55,799 bases of DNA from DAIRDK01 sp035403225 (GTDB lineage: Bacteria > Bacteroidota > Bacteroidia > Bacteroidales > FEN-979). This document shows positions 48,895-55,799 of the stretch, one piece after another. The stretch is taken from contig DAONET010000017.1 of NCBI GenBank assembly GCA_035403225.1, positions 1-55,799 of the forward strand, written 5' to 3'. A program made the position numbers and the translations under genes. The notes below the pieces were generated by a model that saw nothing but the letters and a program-made list of their open reading frames with translations, was not told the origin of the DNA and did no database searches. Numbering within the stretch: the first letter of the stretch is position 1; each line of letters opens with the position of its first letter.

Positions 48895-48902
48895 TAAATT
48901 TG
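48895..48902 (+). promoter_or_regulatory. -7 promoter element of porV
   Basis: TAAATTTG, 41 bases before the ATG at 48936. It rules out an in-frame upstream ATG (48837) as start and gives porV-ispF its own promoter. Confidence 0.6.
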
Positions 48903-48935
48903 CATCCTTTTCATGACTTTAACCATAATATTTTA

Positions 48936-50060
48936 ATGAGAAACAGTAAGTTCTTTTTTGCGTTGATTCTTGGATGTGTTTTATTGATAAACACTGCCTC
49001 TGGACAAAAAAACGTTATCACCACTGCCGTCCCTTTCCTGACGATCACTCCTGATGCACACGCCGGCAGTATGGGCGGGGTTGGAGCTGCCACTACCCCT
49101 GATGCTTATTCCATCTACTGGAATCCGGCGAAATATGCCTTTATTGAGAAAGATTTCGGCGTGGGGATCAGCTACGTCCCCTGGTTAAAGAGCATGGTGA
49201 ATGATATCGGGTTGGCTTCGTTTGCGATCTTTAAACGTTTAGGCGATAAACAAGCCATTGCCGGGAGCCTTCGCTATTTTTCACTAGGGGAGGTCCAGTA
49301 TACCGATGAAAATGGTTACGACCTGGCTAAAGTGAAACCCAATGAATGGACCATCGATGCTACCTATTCCCGGAAATTTTCACGCTCGTTCTCCGGAGCC
49401 GTGGCCGGACGTTTCATATATTCTGATCTTGTCCAGTTAGATAATCAAAATAATGGTATGCAACCCGGCACCTCTGTCGCCGCAGACATTTCTGTGTATT
49501 ATCATCATGAACTTGAAATAAAAGGACTGCAAAGCGCCTGGATCAGCGCCGGCCTCGATATTAGTAACATTGGATCCAAAATTTCTTATAATAAGAATAG
49601 TACTTATAATGACTTCATTCCGACTAATCTTAGGATCGGCCCTACCTTCACCATGGATCTGGACGATTATAACCGCCTTTCTTTCTCCTTTGACCTGAAC
49701 AAGTTGTTGGTTCCCAGTTCCCCAGTTTCTACCGTTTCGCCTATCCGTGGGATTCTGGAATCATTTTCTGATGCTCCCGGAGGGTTTTCTGAGGAGGTTA
49801 AGGAAATTTCCGTTTCTGTTGGCGCCGAATACTGGTATAACAAGTTGTTCGCCTTAAGAGGCGGCTACTTTTATGAAAACAAGGATAAAGGCGACCGTCA
49901 GTTTTTTACCATGGGCGCCGGTATAAGGTATAATGTCTTCGGACTTGATTTCTCGTATCTGGTTCCGGTGACATCTCTCAGCCCCTTGCAGAACACGTTG
50001 CAGTTTACCCTGCTGTTCAACTTTGAACCTGTTAAAAAGGGGAAGTCGGGATCTAATTAA
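48936..50060 (+). CDS. porV: Type IX secretion outer membrane protein PorV (LptO)
   Basis: A 374-residue FadL-like outer-membrane barrel that shuttles cargo from the SprA translocon to PorU. The start MRNSKFFFALILG begins a signal peptide ending near TASGQ. The mature N-terminus with VPFLTITPDAHAGSMGGVGAA and YSIYWNPAKYAF is diagnostic of PorV. The barrel continues to the C-terminal strand QFTLLFNFEPV. It follows the two porU-like genes, the usual porU-porV order, but with its own promoter. ispF follows after 6 bases. Confidence 0.94.
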   Translation: MRNSKFFFALILGCVLLINTASGQKNVITTAVPFLTITPDAHAGSMGGVGAATTPDAYSIYWNPAKYAFIEKDFGVGISYVPWLKSMVNDIGLASFAIFKRLGDKQAIAGSLRYFSLGEVQYTDENGYDLAKVKPNEWTIDATYSRKFSRSFSGAVAGRFIYSDLVQLDNQNNGMQPGTSVAADISVYYHHELEIKGLQSAWISAGLDISNIGSKISYNKNSTYNDFIPTNLRIGPTFTMDLDDYNRLSFSFDLNKLLVPSSPVSTVSPIRGILESFSDAPGGFSEEVKEISVSVGAEYWYNKLFALRGGYFYENKDKGDRQFFTMGAGIRYNVFGLDFSYLVPVTSLSPLQNTLQFTLLFNFEPVKKGKSGSN

Positions 50061-50066
50061 ACAACC

Positions 50067-50543
50067 ATGGCTTTCCGCATCGGATTTGGATTTGATACGC
50101 ACCGGCTGGTGAGTGATCATCCTTTCCTGTTGGGCGGCATTCCCATCGAACACTCCAAAGGCGCTTCGGGTCATTCCGACGCCGATGTGCTGATCCACGC
50201 CATCTGCGATGCTATGCTCGGCGCTGCTGCCTTGCGCGATATCGGTATGCAATTTCCCGATACTTCTCCCGAGTTGAAAGGGATCGACAGCAAGATCCTC
50301 CTGGCGCGGACATTAGCCCTGGTGAAAGAGAAAGGGTATTCCATCGGCAACATCGATTCCACCATCGTCCTGCAGTCACCCAGGATCAACCCGTATATTC
50401 CGGAAATGGTCCGCACCCTGTCAGGGGTTCTCGGGATAACAGAAGACCAGCTGTCCATCAAAGCCAAGACCAGCGAGAAACTTGGTTTTATCGGACGCGA
50501 AGAAGGCGTTTCTGCCTACGCTGTTGTGCTTCTTACCGATTGA
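50067..50543 (+). CDS. ispF: 2-C-methyl-D-erythritol 2,4-cyclodiphosphate synthase
   Basis: A 158-residue enzyme of the non-mevalonate isoprenoid pathway. Metal-binding residues lie in GFGFDTHRL (Asp and His) and SGHSDADVLIHA (His). GSAAL-type turn (here GAAALRDIGMQFPDT), IDSTIVLQ, and the C-terminal KAKTSEKLGFIGREEGVSAYAV are all family signatures. Length is exactly typical. It follows porV by 6 bases and probably shares its transcript. The facing gene at 50544 begins its stop right at the end of ispF. Confidence 0.96.
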   Translation: MAFRIGFGFDTHRLVSDHPFLLGGIPIEHSKGASGHSDADVLIHAICDAMLGAAALRDIGMQFPDTSPELKGIDSKILLARTLALVKEKGYSIGNIDSTIVLQSPRINPYIPEMVRTLSGVLGITEDQLSIKAKTSEKLGFIGREEGVSAYAVVLLTD

Positions 50544-52310
50544 TCACTCTGCCGAAGGAGCGAAGATATCTACCTTGAAATCCACCGCCTTCATTTTCTT
50601 TCCGGCCGGATTCCATAAATAGATTTTAAAGAGGGCATCGCGGTTGGTGATCACGGGAGTGTTCAGCGCGAACCTGACAGTGCGGTACCTGGTGGTATCC
50701 TGTACCGGGATGTCGTTGACAGGGAAGCCGTACCAGAAATCCCGGATCGAATCTGTCTTAAAGATGCTCACTACCATCATGATCTTGTTCCCGGCGCCGG
50801 GTTCGAGGTCTTTTGCATAGAAACGGCCGGAAATAAAATAGCGGCCGGGAAGACGGGGCAGGAGAGAAGCCTGCAGGACGGGCCCGGAGCCAAATTCCGT
50901 GGCGGAGTCAAGAAGGGATTGCCGCTCGGCATAACTGAAACAGGGATGAGAGAGGTCGGTCCCGTACCAGGGAATATCCTGCGATCCGCCGAGGGAATTC
51001 CGATAGGCGTCCCCGGTTTTGAGAAACACATATCCGTATTTTTCACGGTCCATGTTGAAGGGATGAAGGATATGCCGGGAGTACTGCCAGGTCTGGATCA
51101 TGTTCAATAGGACGCATAGGAGGGCGGCAACGAGGAAGATGGCGTTTCGTGCGGGTTTCAGACGACCGGCAGTCACGACAAACAGGATGGCGAAAAATCC
51201 GTAAAACTCAATCATCGGACGCATGCCGAATCCGTCGCCATAATACCAGTTCCACCAGGAAGCGATCATCCAGGTAAGGATCAGGAAAAAGAGGAGGGCG
51301 GTGAAAGACCTGAACTTATCTTTCCGCCACAAAAACAGGATGGCTGAGAGGCTGAGCAGTGTCAGCGGAGTATAGATGAACAACCCCTTACGGAACCCGA
51401 AAAGCACGGAAACGATCTCCGGGTGCAGGAACCGGAACCCTTCATGCTGATACGGCCATATGCCGGCGGAACCGGTCTGAAGAAACCACAGCAACGGCTG
51501 GATGAGGAGTACCGGCAACATGGGGAGAAGAAACGCTTTCAGCGAAGAAAGTCTGAACAGCTCTTTCAGACACGCCCGGGTTTGTCCGGCAGATCCGGCG
51601 AGAAAGGGAACCAATGCGACGATGATGCCGTTCACCGGACGCACGAGGATGACAATACCCAGGAAAAGTCCCGACAAGGCCAGGTTACGGCGGACGGAGG
51701 ATTGCATCCACCGGAGGGTAAAAAAGAGAAACCCGTTGATGGCAAAGAATGAATACACGTGTGACATCAACGGCTGATGAACGGTATAAAACAAAAGGTT
51801 GGTCCCGAAGGTGAACGCGATCAACGTGAAAGCGATGATGGCCTGGTTCGACGTATAATACTCCAGTATCTTTTTCAGGAAAAACAACCCGGCCAGCAGG
51901 TAAAACAACGCGGCCAGTCCTGCCATCAGCTGAAACACGAACGAATACCCGTCAACCGGACTGCCGGTTACCAGGGCGATGCCGGTCGCCAGGCAGAAGA
52001 ACGGGCTTTGCAGCAGCGCCACTCCGGCAAAATACTTATTCATGGTATGGGAGCCGGCCTGCACCAGGTATTCGGGGACATAATCGGGATTTCCGATAAC
52101 CCTTCTCTCGGCGGCTGACGAACTGTCAAACCCCGGGTCGCCATAAAGGATCAGCGCCGGCAGATACGCGTAATATCCACGACCGTCGCTGTCAATCACA
52201 GAAGTCCATCCCCGCCCGCTTCCGGCCGGTGAACGGTCGATGACGAAAAGGGCTGTCAGCGCGAGAAAGATAAGGAAGAGAGCAACGTTGGGCAGTGTTT
52301 TCCGGGTCAT
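50544..52310 (-). CDS. Multi-pass membrane protein, GT-C glycosyltransferase-like
   Basis: A 588-residue protein with about ten or more hydrophobic segments and a soluble C-terminal part of about 160 residues. The first segment (VALFLIFLALTALFVI) is followed by a loop with IDSDGRGYYAYLPALI, an acidic/aromatic loop in the place where GT-C enzymes keep their catalytic Asp. No closer family is recognised. It may transfer a lipid-linked sugar outside the inner membrane, for example in surface polysaccharide, but this is inference. The start MTRKTLPN is chosen because the -7 element TATCTTTG is at 52337-52344; longer frames upstream would overlap it and the rpsF promoter. Confidence 0.7.
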   Translation of the reverse strand: MTRKTLPNVALFLIFLALTALFVIDRSPAGSGRGWTSVIDSDGRGYYAYLPALILYGDPGFDSSSAAERRVIGNPDYVPEYLVQAGSHTMNKYFAGVALLQSPFFCLATGIALVTGSPVDGYSFVFQLMAGLAALFYLLAGLFFLKKILEYYTSNQAIIAFTLIAFTFGTNLLFYTVHQPLMSHVYSFFAINGFLFFTLRWMQSSVRRNLALSGLFLGIVILVRPVNGIIVALVPFLAGSAGQTRACLKELFRLSSLKAFLLPMLPVLLIQPLLWFLQTGSAGIWPYQHEGFRFLHPEIVSVLFGFRKGLFIYTPLTLLSLSAILFLWRKDKFRSFTALLFFLILTWMIASWWNWYYGDGFGMRPMIEFYGFFAILFVVTAGRLKPARNAIFLVAALLCVLLNMIQTWQYSRHILHPFNMDREKYGYVFLKTGDAYRNSLGGSQDIPWYGTDLSHPCFSYAERQSLLDSATEFGSGPVLQASLLPRLPGRYFISGRFYAKDLEPGAGNKIMMVVSIFKTDSIRDFWYGFPVNDIPVQDTTRYRTVRFALNTPVITNRDALFKIYLWNPAGKKMKAVDFKVDIFAPSAE

Positions 52311-52336
52311 ACAAGAAGTCCTGAAATTTAAACCTT

Positions 52337-52344
52337 CAAAGATA
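52337..52344 (-). promoter_or_regulatory. -7 promoter element of the GT-C-like gene
   Basis: TATCTTTG on the minus strand, 26 bases before the ATG at 52310. Confidence 0.55.
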
Positions 52345-52356
52345 CTATTCTTAAGG

Positions 52357-52387
52357 TTTGGAAAATCAATTCTTTTACTTACCTTTG
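52357..52387 (+). promoter_or_regulatory. Promoter of the rpsF-rpsR-rplI operon
   Basis: TTTG (52357-52360), 19-base spacer, TACCTTTG (52380-52387): a full Bacteroidota-type promoter, with about 35 bases of leader to the rpsF ATG. Confidence 0.75.
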
Positions 52388-52428
52388 CACTCCATTTTTT
52401 AAACCAAAAACCATTAAAAACAAGAAAA

Positions 52429-52776
52429 ATGTTAAAACAGTATGAAACCGTTTTCATTATGACTCCCGTTTTGTCTGATGAACAGATGAAGGAAACGGTA
52501 GAAAAGTATCTGAAGTTCCTCAAGGCGAAAGACGCCGAGATCATTTTCGAGGACAACTGGGGACTTAAAAAACTTGCTTATCCCATCATGAAGAAAAGCA
52601 CGGGTTTTTATCAGCTGATTGAATTCAAGGCTGACCCGTCCATCATCAAAGAATGGGAAGTGACATTCAAACGCGACGAACGGATCCTCCGGTTCCTGAC
52701 CGTAGCTCTCGACAAGTATGCCATTGCTTACAACGAAAAGAAACGTAACAAGGCAAAAGTGGAGAAAAATCAGTAA
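52429..52776 (+). CDS. rpsF: 30S ribosomal protein S6
   Basis: A 115-residue small-subunit protein that pairs with S18 on 16S rRNA. The start MLKQYETVFIMTPVLSD is the conserved S6 opening. An in-frame extension upstream overlaps the promoter and is rejected. Family segments DNWGLKKLAYPIMKKSTGFY and DERILRFLTVALDK are clear. It is first of the operon S6-S18-L9. The ssb gene that often sits between S6 and S18 in other phyla is absent. Confidence 0.97.
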   Translation: MLKQYETVFIMTPVLSDEQMKETVEKYLKFLKAKDAEIIFEDNWGLKKLAYPIMKKSTGFYQLIEFKADPSIIKEWEVTFKRDERILRFLTVALDKYAIAYNEKKRNKAKVEKNQ

Positions 52777-52802
52777 TTGTCGAACGATTAAAATGAAAAG
52801 CA

Positions 52803-53075
52803 ATGAGTGCACAACAAGCAGGTGAAATTAAATATCTGACCCCGATAGCGGTTGATACCAAAAGGAAAAAATACTGCCGTTTTAAAAAGAGCGGGATCAA
52901 ATACATCGATTATAAAGATGCTGACTTCCTTCTGAAATTCGTAAACGAACAGGGAAAGATCCTTCCCAGAAGGATTACCGGTACTTCTACCAAGTACCAG
53001 CGGAAAGTGGCCCAGGCAATTAAAAGGGCGCGCCACCTTTCTTTAATGCCCTATGTAGCTGACTTATTAAAGTAA
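52803..53075 (+). CDS. rpsR: 30S ribosomal protein S18
   Basis: A 90-residue basic protein. Central KKYCRFKKSGIKYIDYKDADF and the end GTSTKYQRKVAQAIKRARHL plus LSLMPYV are the S18 signature. It lies 26 bases after rpsF and 14 before rplI. S18 binds S6 in the platform of the small subunit. Confidence 0.97.
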   Translation: MSAQQAGEIKYLTPIAVDTKRKKYCRFKKSGIKYIDYKDADFLLKFVNEQGKILPRRITGTSTKYQRKVAQAIKRARHLSLMPYVADLLK

Positions 53076-53089
53076 GAGGGAGGATAAAC

Positions 53090-53539
53090 ATGGAAGTTAT
53101 TTTGAAACAAGATGTTGCGAACCTCGGTTACGCAAACGAGAAGGTAAATGTGAAACCCGGTTATGCCAGGAATTTTCTGATTCCCCAGGGAATCGCTATC
53201 CCGGCCACTGCGACCAACATGAAGATTCATGCAGAAAACATGAAGCAGAAAGCCTTCAAGGAAGAAAAGATCCGCAAGGAAGCTGAAGAACTGTCAAAAG
53301 CGCTGAAGAACATCACGGTGAAGATCGGGGCAAAAGCCGCTGAATCAGGCCGTATCTTTGGTTCCGTTAACGCTATCCAGATCGCCCAGGCGCTGAAGGA
53401 TCAGTTCAACTTCGATATCGACCGCAAAAAGATCATCGTCGATCAGGAACACATTAAGGAACTGGGAACTTACAAGGCCAAGATCAACCTGCACAAGGAA
53501 GTGAGCAGCGAGATCAGCTTTGAAGTATTCGCGGAATAA
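53090..53539 (+). CDS. rplI: 50S ribosomal protein L9
   Basis: A 149-residue protein with the two-domain L9 layout: the N-terminal 23S-binding domain MEVILKQDVANLGYANEKVNVKPGYARNFL (given here for its GYARNFLIP core) and a C-terminal domain after a long charged helix, ending SEISFEVFAE. Unlike most genes nearby it has a good Shine-Dalgarno site, GGGAGG, six bases upstream. A strong terminator follows. Confidence 0.97.
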   Translation: MEVILKQDVANLGYANEKVNVKPGYARNFLIPQGIAIPATATNMKIHAENMKQKAFKEEKIRKEAEELSKALKNITVKIGAKAAESGRIFGSVNAIQIAQALKDQFNFDIDRKKIIVDQEHIKELGTYKAKINLHKEVSSEISFEVFAE

Positions 53540-53567
53540 CCGTATCATTCCCTTTTTCATTATTTTT

Positions 53568-53600
53568 ATCCCGGGAACTAACCTCCCGGGATTTTTTTTA
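53568..53600 (+). terminator. Hairpin terminator of the S6-S18-L9 operon
   Basis: ATCCCGGGA (53568-53576) pairs with TCCCGGGAT (53584-53592), followed by a T-run that runs up to the next start codon at 53600. Confidence 0.85.
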
Positions 53601-54466
53601 TGATTTCCAGAAACCAGATAAAATTCGTCCATTCTCTTCACCTTAAAAAGGAACGGGAGCATACCCGGCAATTCCTGGTGGAAGGATCGAAAGGGGTTCT
53701 TGAAGCCTTGTCGGGCCCGTTTGAGATCATAGCGCTGTACGCGTTACCCGAATGGATAGCCGGTCACACAGGACTGATCCTCCCGGCCGGTTTGCAACCA
53801 GAGGCAGTCGCCCTTTCCGAGATGGAACGCATGACTGCTTTGTCGACACCCGGCCCGGTCATCGCCGTGTTGAAGATGAGAGAGGCGGATCCGAAAGTGA
53901 CGGACTCTTTCGCAGGACTGACCCTGGTCCTGGATGAGATACAGGATCCGGGGAACCTGGGGACGATCATCCGCATCGCCGATTGGTTTGGCATCCGCAG
54001 GGTGGTGTGTTCGCCCGGCACGGTTGAGTTTTACAACCCGAAAGTGATCCAGGCAACCATGGGTTCTTTCTGCCGCGTGGAGGTCGTGGATACTGACCTC
54101 TCTGCCTTGTTCGCCCGGCCGACATGCCCGAAAAAAATTTACGGCACCTTCCTCGAAGGAAAGAATATCTACAACCAGGAACTGTCAGAAACAGCAATGA
54201 TCATCATCGGAAATGAATCACGCGGGATATCCCCCGCCGTGGAAAAGTTTGTCACCGATAAAATTACCATCCCCTCTTATCCGTTAACATATGATGAAGA
54301 AAAACACGCCGAATCACTTAATGCTGCGATCGCCACGGCCGTTGTATGTGCCGAATTCAGGCGAAGGTTCCATCCTCCGGTGGCTGATGGTCATGACACT
54401 CATGCTCACGATTCCCGCTATAACCAGCGCCCAGGAAGATTTTCTCAACGAAAACCGGACGTATAA
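53600..54466 (+). CDS. SpoU/TrmH family RNA methyltransferase (TsnR/RlmB-like)
   Basis: A 288-residue 2'-O-methyltransferase. The N-terminal substrate-binding domain MISRNQIKFVHSLHLKKERE with LVEGSKGVLEAL is typical. The SPOUT domain has DPGNLGTIIRIADWFG, IIIGNESRGIS and YDEEKHAESLNAAIATAVV. The family normally ends about ten residues after that; here the frame goes on for about 25 residues of His/Arg-rich sequence that overlaps the start of the plug gene. The ATG touches the T-run of the rplI terminator, so expression may rely on read-through. Target nucleotide unknown. Confidence 0.9.
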   Translation: MISRNQIKFVHSLHLKKEREHTRQFLVEGSKGVLEALSGPFEIIALYALPEWIAGHTGLILPAGLQPEAVALSEMERMTALSTPGPVIAVLKMREADPKVTDSFAGLTLVLDEIQDPGNLGTIIRIADWFGIRRVVCSPGTVEFYNPKVIQATMGSFCRVEVVDTDLSALFARPTCPKKIYGTFLEGKNIYNQELSETAMIIIGNESRGISPAVEKFVTDKITIPSYPLTYDEEKHAESLNAAIATAVVCAEFRRRFHPPVADGHDTHAHDSRYNQRPGRFSQRKPDV

Positions 54467-55646
54467 CCAATCCATCCACAGCATCGTCCTGCATAAGGAG
54501 GGGTTTGATATGTCGGCGCCGGTCCTGCAACTCAACTCGACGGGGACGCTGCTGCTATCGTTCGATGTGCTGGGGGAAGAACAACCGGATTTTCGCTTTA
54601 CCATCCGTCATTGCGAAGCCGATTGGTCCACTACCCCCGAACTGCTGCCGTCAGCTTACATCTCCGGCCTTTTTGAAGATGATATCGTGGAACAGGCCAC
54701 CTCGTTTAACACCACCACATTATATACCCACTATTCCCTGACGTTTCCTTCCCGGAATATGCAGCCCCGCCTTTCGGGTAATTACCTGCTGATCGTCTAT
54801 GCCGACGACCCGGCTCAGCCCGATTTCACCTGTCGCTTTATGGTTACGGAGCCTTCCTCGGTATCCATACAGGGGGCCGTGACCCAGTCGGACCGGCTTG
54901 AAGAACGCTTTACACATCAGCAACTGAATTTTAAAGTGGATATGGATGGTTTCCCACTCATGGATCCCAAGCGGGAAGTGAAAGTGGTGGTCCTCCAAAA
55001 CGACCGGTGGGATAATGCCTTGTATGTCGGGAACCCACGGTTCGTAAGAGGTTCCGAACTGGATTATTCCTATGATGAAAATAACTCGTTCGGGGGCGGA
55101 AATGAATTCAGGACACTGGATATGAAGAGTTTACGCACGCAGTCGATGCGTATCAGGCGGATAGAATGGAACGGCGCGTACGATGTCCGGATGCTGGAAG
55201 ATGTAAACCGTTCAACGAAAAATTATGTTACCGAGCCCGATATCAACGGACGGATGTTGATTAAAAGCGACGATAACGTGAAGAACAGCGATGTGGAAGC
55301 CGACTATGCCCGTGTTCACTTTTCTTTCCCGGGCGGGCCGCCGGAATCAGGAAAGCGGATCTATCTGTTGGGAGCCCTCACGAACTGGAACATGGGTGTC
55401 AACAATGAAATGGTGTATAACCCGGTCTCCAGAAAATACGAGGGGACATTGTGGCTCAAACAGGGTTTTTATAACTATATCTATGTGACGAAAGAAGATG
55501 GGAACCCGGCTGGCGACGCTGCTTTCACAGAGGGGAACCACTGGGAAACGGAGAACCAATACATGGTGCTGGTCTATCTCCATGAACTCGGCGGATTGTA
55601 CGACAGGTTGATCTCCCTCGGAGAAATTAACAGCCGGGAACAGTAA
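54348..55646 (+). CDS. Type IX secretion plug protein (DUF5103)
   Basis: Matches the DUF5103/Plug family, which occludes the periplasmic side of the SprA translocon pore. The N-terminal beta part runs from QEDFLNENRTYNQSIHSIVL through FTIRHCEADW and YTHYSLTFPSRNMQPRLSGNY. A C-terminal domain like an AMPK-type glycogen-binding fold includes IYLLGALTNWN and GFYNYIYV. Start is uncertain: the signal peptide ITSAQ/EDF needs a start upstream of its hydrophobic core. GTG at 54348 gives a 28-29-residue signal peptide with one Arg. ATGs at 54291 and 54321 overlap the methyltransferase further, and ATG 54387 gives a core without a basic head. The overlap with the preceding gene is at least 80 bp on any reasonable start. 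Confidence 0.85.
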   Translation: MPNSGEGSILRWLMVMTLMLTIPAITSAQEDFLNENRTYNQSIHSIVLHKEGFDMSAPVLQLNSTGTLLLSFDVLGEEQPDFRFTIRHCEADWSTTPELLPSAYISGLFEDDIVEQATSFNTTTLYTHYSLTFPSRNMQPRLSGNYLLIVYADDPAQPDFTCRFMVTEPSSVSIQGAVTQSDRLEERFTHQQLNFKVDMDGFPLMDPKREVKVVVLQNDRWDNALYVGNPRFVRGSELDYSYDENNSFGGGNEFRTLDMKSLRTQSMRIRRIEWNGAYDVRMLEDVNRSTKNYVTEPDINGRMLIKSDDNVKNSDVEADYARVHFSFPGGPPESGKRIYLLGALTNWNMGVNNEMVYNPVSRKYEGTLWLKQGFYNYIYVTKEDGNPAGDAAFTEGNHWETENQYMVLVYLHELGGLYDRLISLGEINSREQ

Positions 55647-55660
55647 AACCTTTTTCCGGT

Positions 55661-55691
55661 TTTGAAATTTGAAATAGAATTGATACCTTTG
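55661..55691 (+). promoter_or_regulatory. Promoter of tRNA-Val
   Basis: TTTG (55661-55664), 19-base spacer, TACCTTTG (55684-55691), then 11 bases to the tRNA 5' end. Confidence 0.75.
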
Positions 55692-55702
55692 CACCCTCTT
55701 TC

Positions 55703-55777
55703 GGGAGCTTAGCTCAGCCGGTTCAGAGCACCTGCCTTACAAGCAGGGGGTCACAGGTTCGAATCCTGTAGCTCCCA
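55703..55777 (+). tRNA. tRNA-Val (TAC)
   Basis: A 75-nt cloverleaf: acceptor GGGAGCT/AGCTCCC, D-stem GCTC/GAGC, anticodon stem CCTGC/GCAGG with loop CTTACAA (anticodon TAC), T-stem ACAGG/CCTGT with loop TTCGAAT, discriminator A. CCA is not encoded, unlike the Gly and Leu genes upstream. Confidence 0.97.
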
Positions 55778-55799
55778 CAAGGATTCTCCGGAAAATTTT

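Noticed and set aside
1..55799. CRISPR array, prophage, integrase or insertion sequence
   Set aside because: No regularly spaced repeats, transposase, integrase or phage structural gene could be recognised on either strand.

Overview
The window looks like a chromosomal stretch of an anaerobic, type IX secretion-positive member of the Bacteroidota, probably Bacteroidales-like. The evidence is the type IX/gliding genes (gldJ, porP/sprF, porU, porV, plug), a homodimeric pyruvate:ferredoxin oxidoreductase, a tungsten-type aldehyde:ferredoxin oxidoreductase, and many promoters with the Bacteroidota -7 element TAnnTTTG. It is a draft scaffold with ten runs of exactly 100 N. Two of these are flanked by identical 55-bp contig ends. 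Most of the others hide more sequence than 100 bp, judged from the protein segments missing around them.

Layout. 1-8.0 kb: rpsT, mutS2 (-), nifJ/por (+), sppA (-, two gaps). 8.2-14.2 kb: a large outer-membrane barrel/OmpA/TPR protein, a SpoU methyltransferase diverging from mutS, then tRNA-Gly and tRNA-Leu. 14.2-16.9 kb: an accessory-looking three-gene module (-) of an extremely tryptophan-rich protein, a DUF1360-like membrane protein and a small Cys-rich-headed protein, two of them with strong Shine-Dalgarno sites. 17-22.1 kb: ktrB-ktrA potassium uptake, an MFS transporter and a type II NADH dehydrogenase.

22.2-35.8 kb is a metal-cofactor and aldehyde-oxidation locus. One eight-gene operon (-) holds modE, wtpA, wtpB, wtpC, moeA, moaA, moaC and a MOSC-MogA fusion, covering oxyanion uptake and most steps of pterin cofactor synthesis. 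Divergent to it is a P5C dehydrogenase; convergent to that is the aldehyde:ferredoxin oxidoreductase, followed by a carboxyltransferase and a ThiF/ThiS pair. The same 24-bp inverted repeat, CGATATG-N10-CATATCG, lies between modE and the P5C dehydrogenase gene and again in front of the oxidoreductase gene. I read this as a ModE-type regulon linking tungstate/molybdate supply to the enzyme that needs it.

35.9-50.5 kb: folC-anmK-murF (-), gldJ and porP/sprF (-), then porU, a second porU-like peptidase, porV and ispF (+). 50.5-55.8 kb: a GT-C-like membrane protein (-), the ribosomal operon rpsF-rpsR-rplI, a second SpoU methyltransferase, the type IX plug protein and tRNA-Val.

The best candidates for undescribed biology are the Trp-rich/DUF1360 module next to tRNA-Leu and the operator pair defining the tungsten regulon. 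The tandem PorU-like sortases come next.
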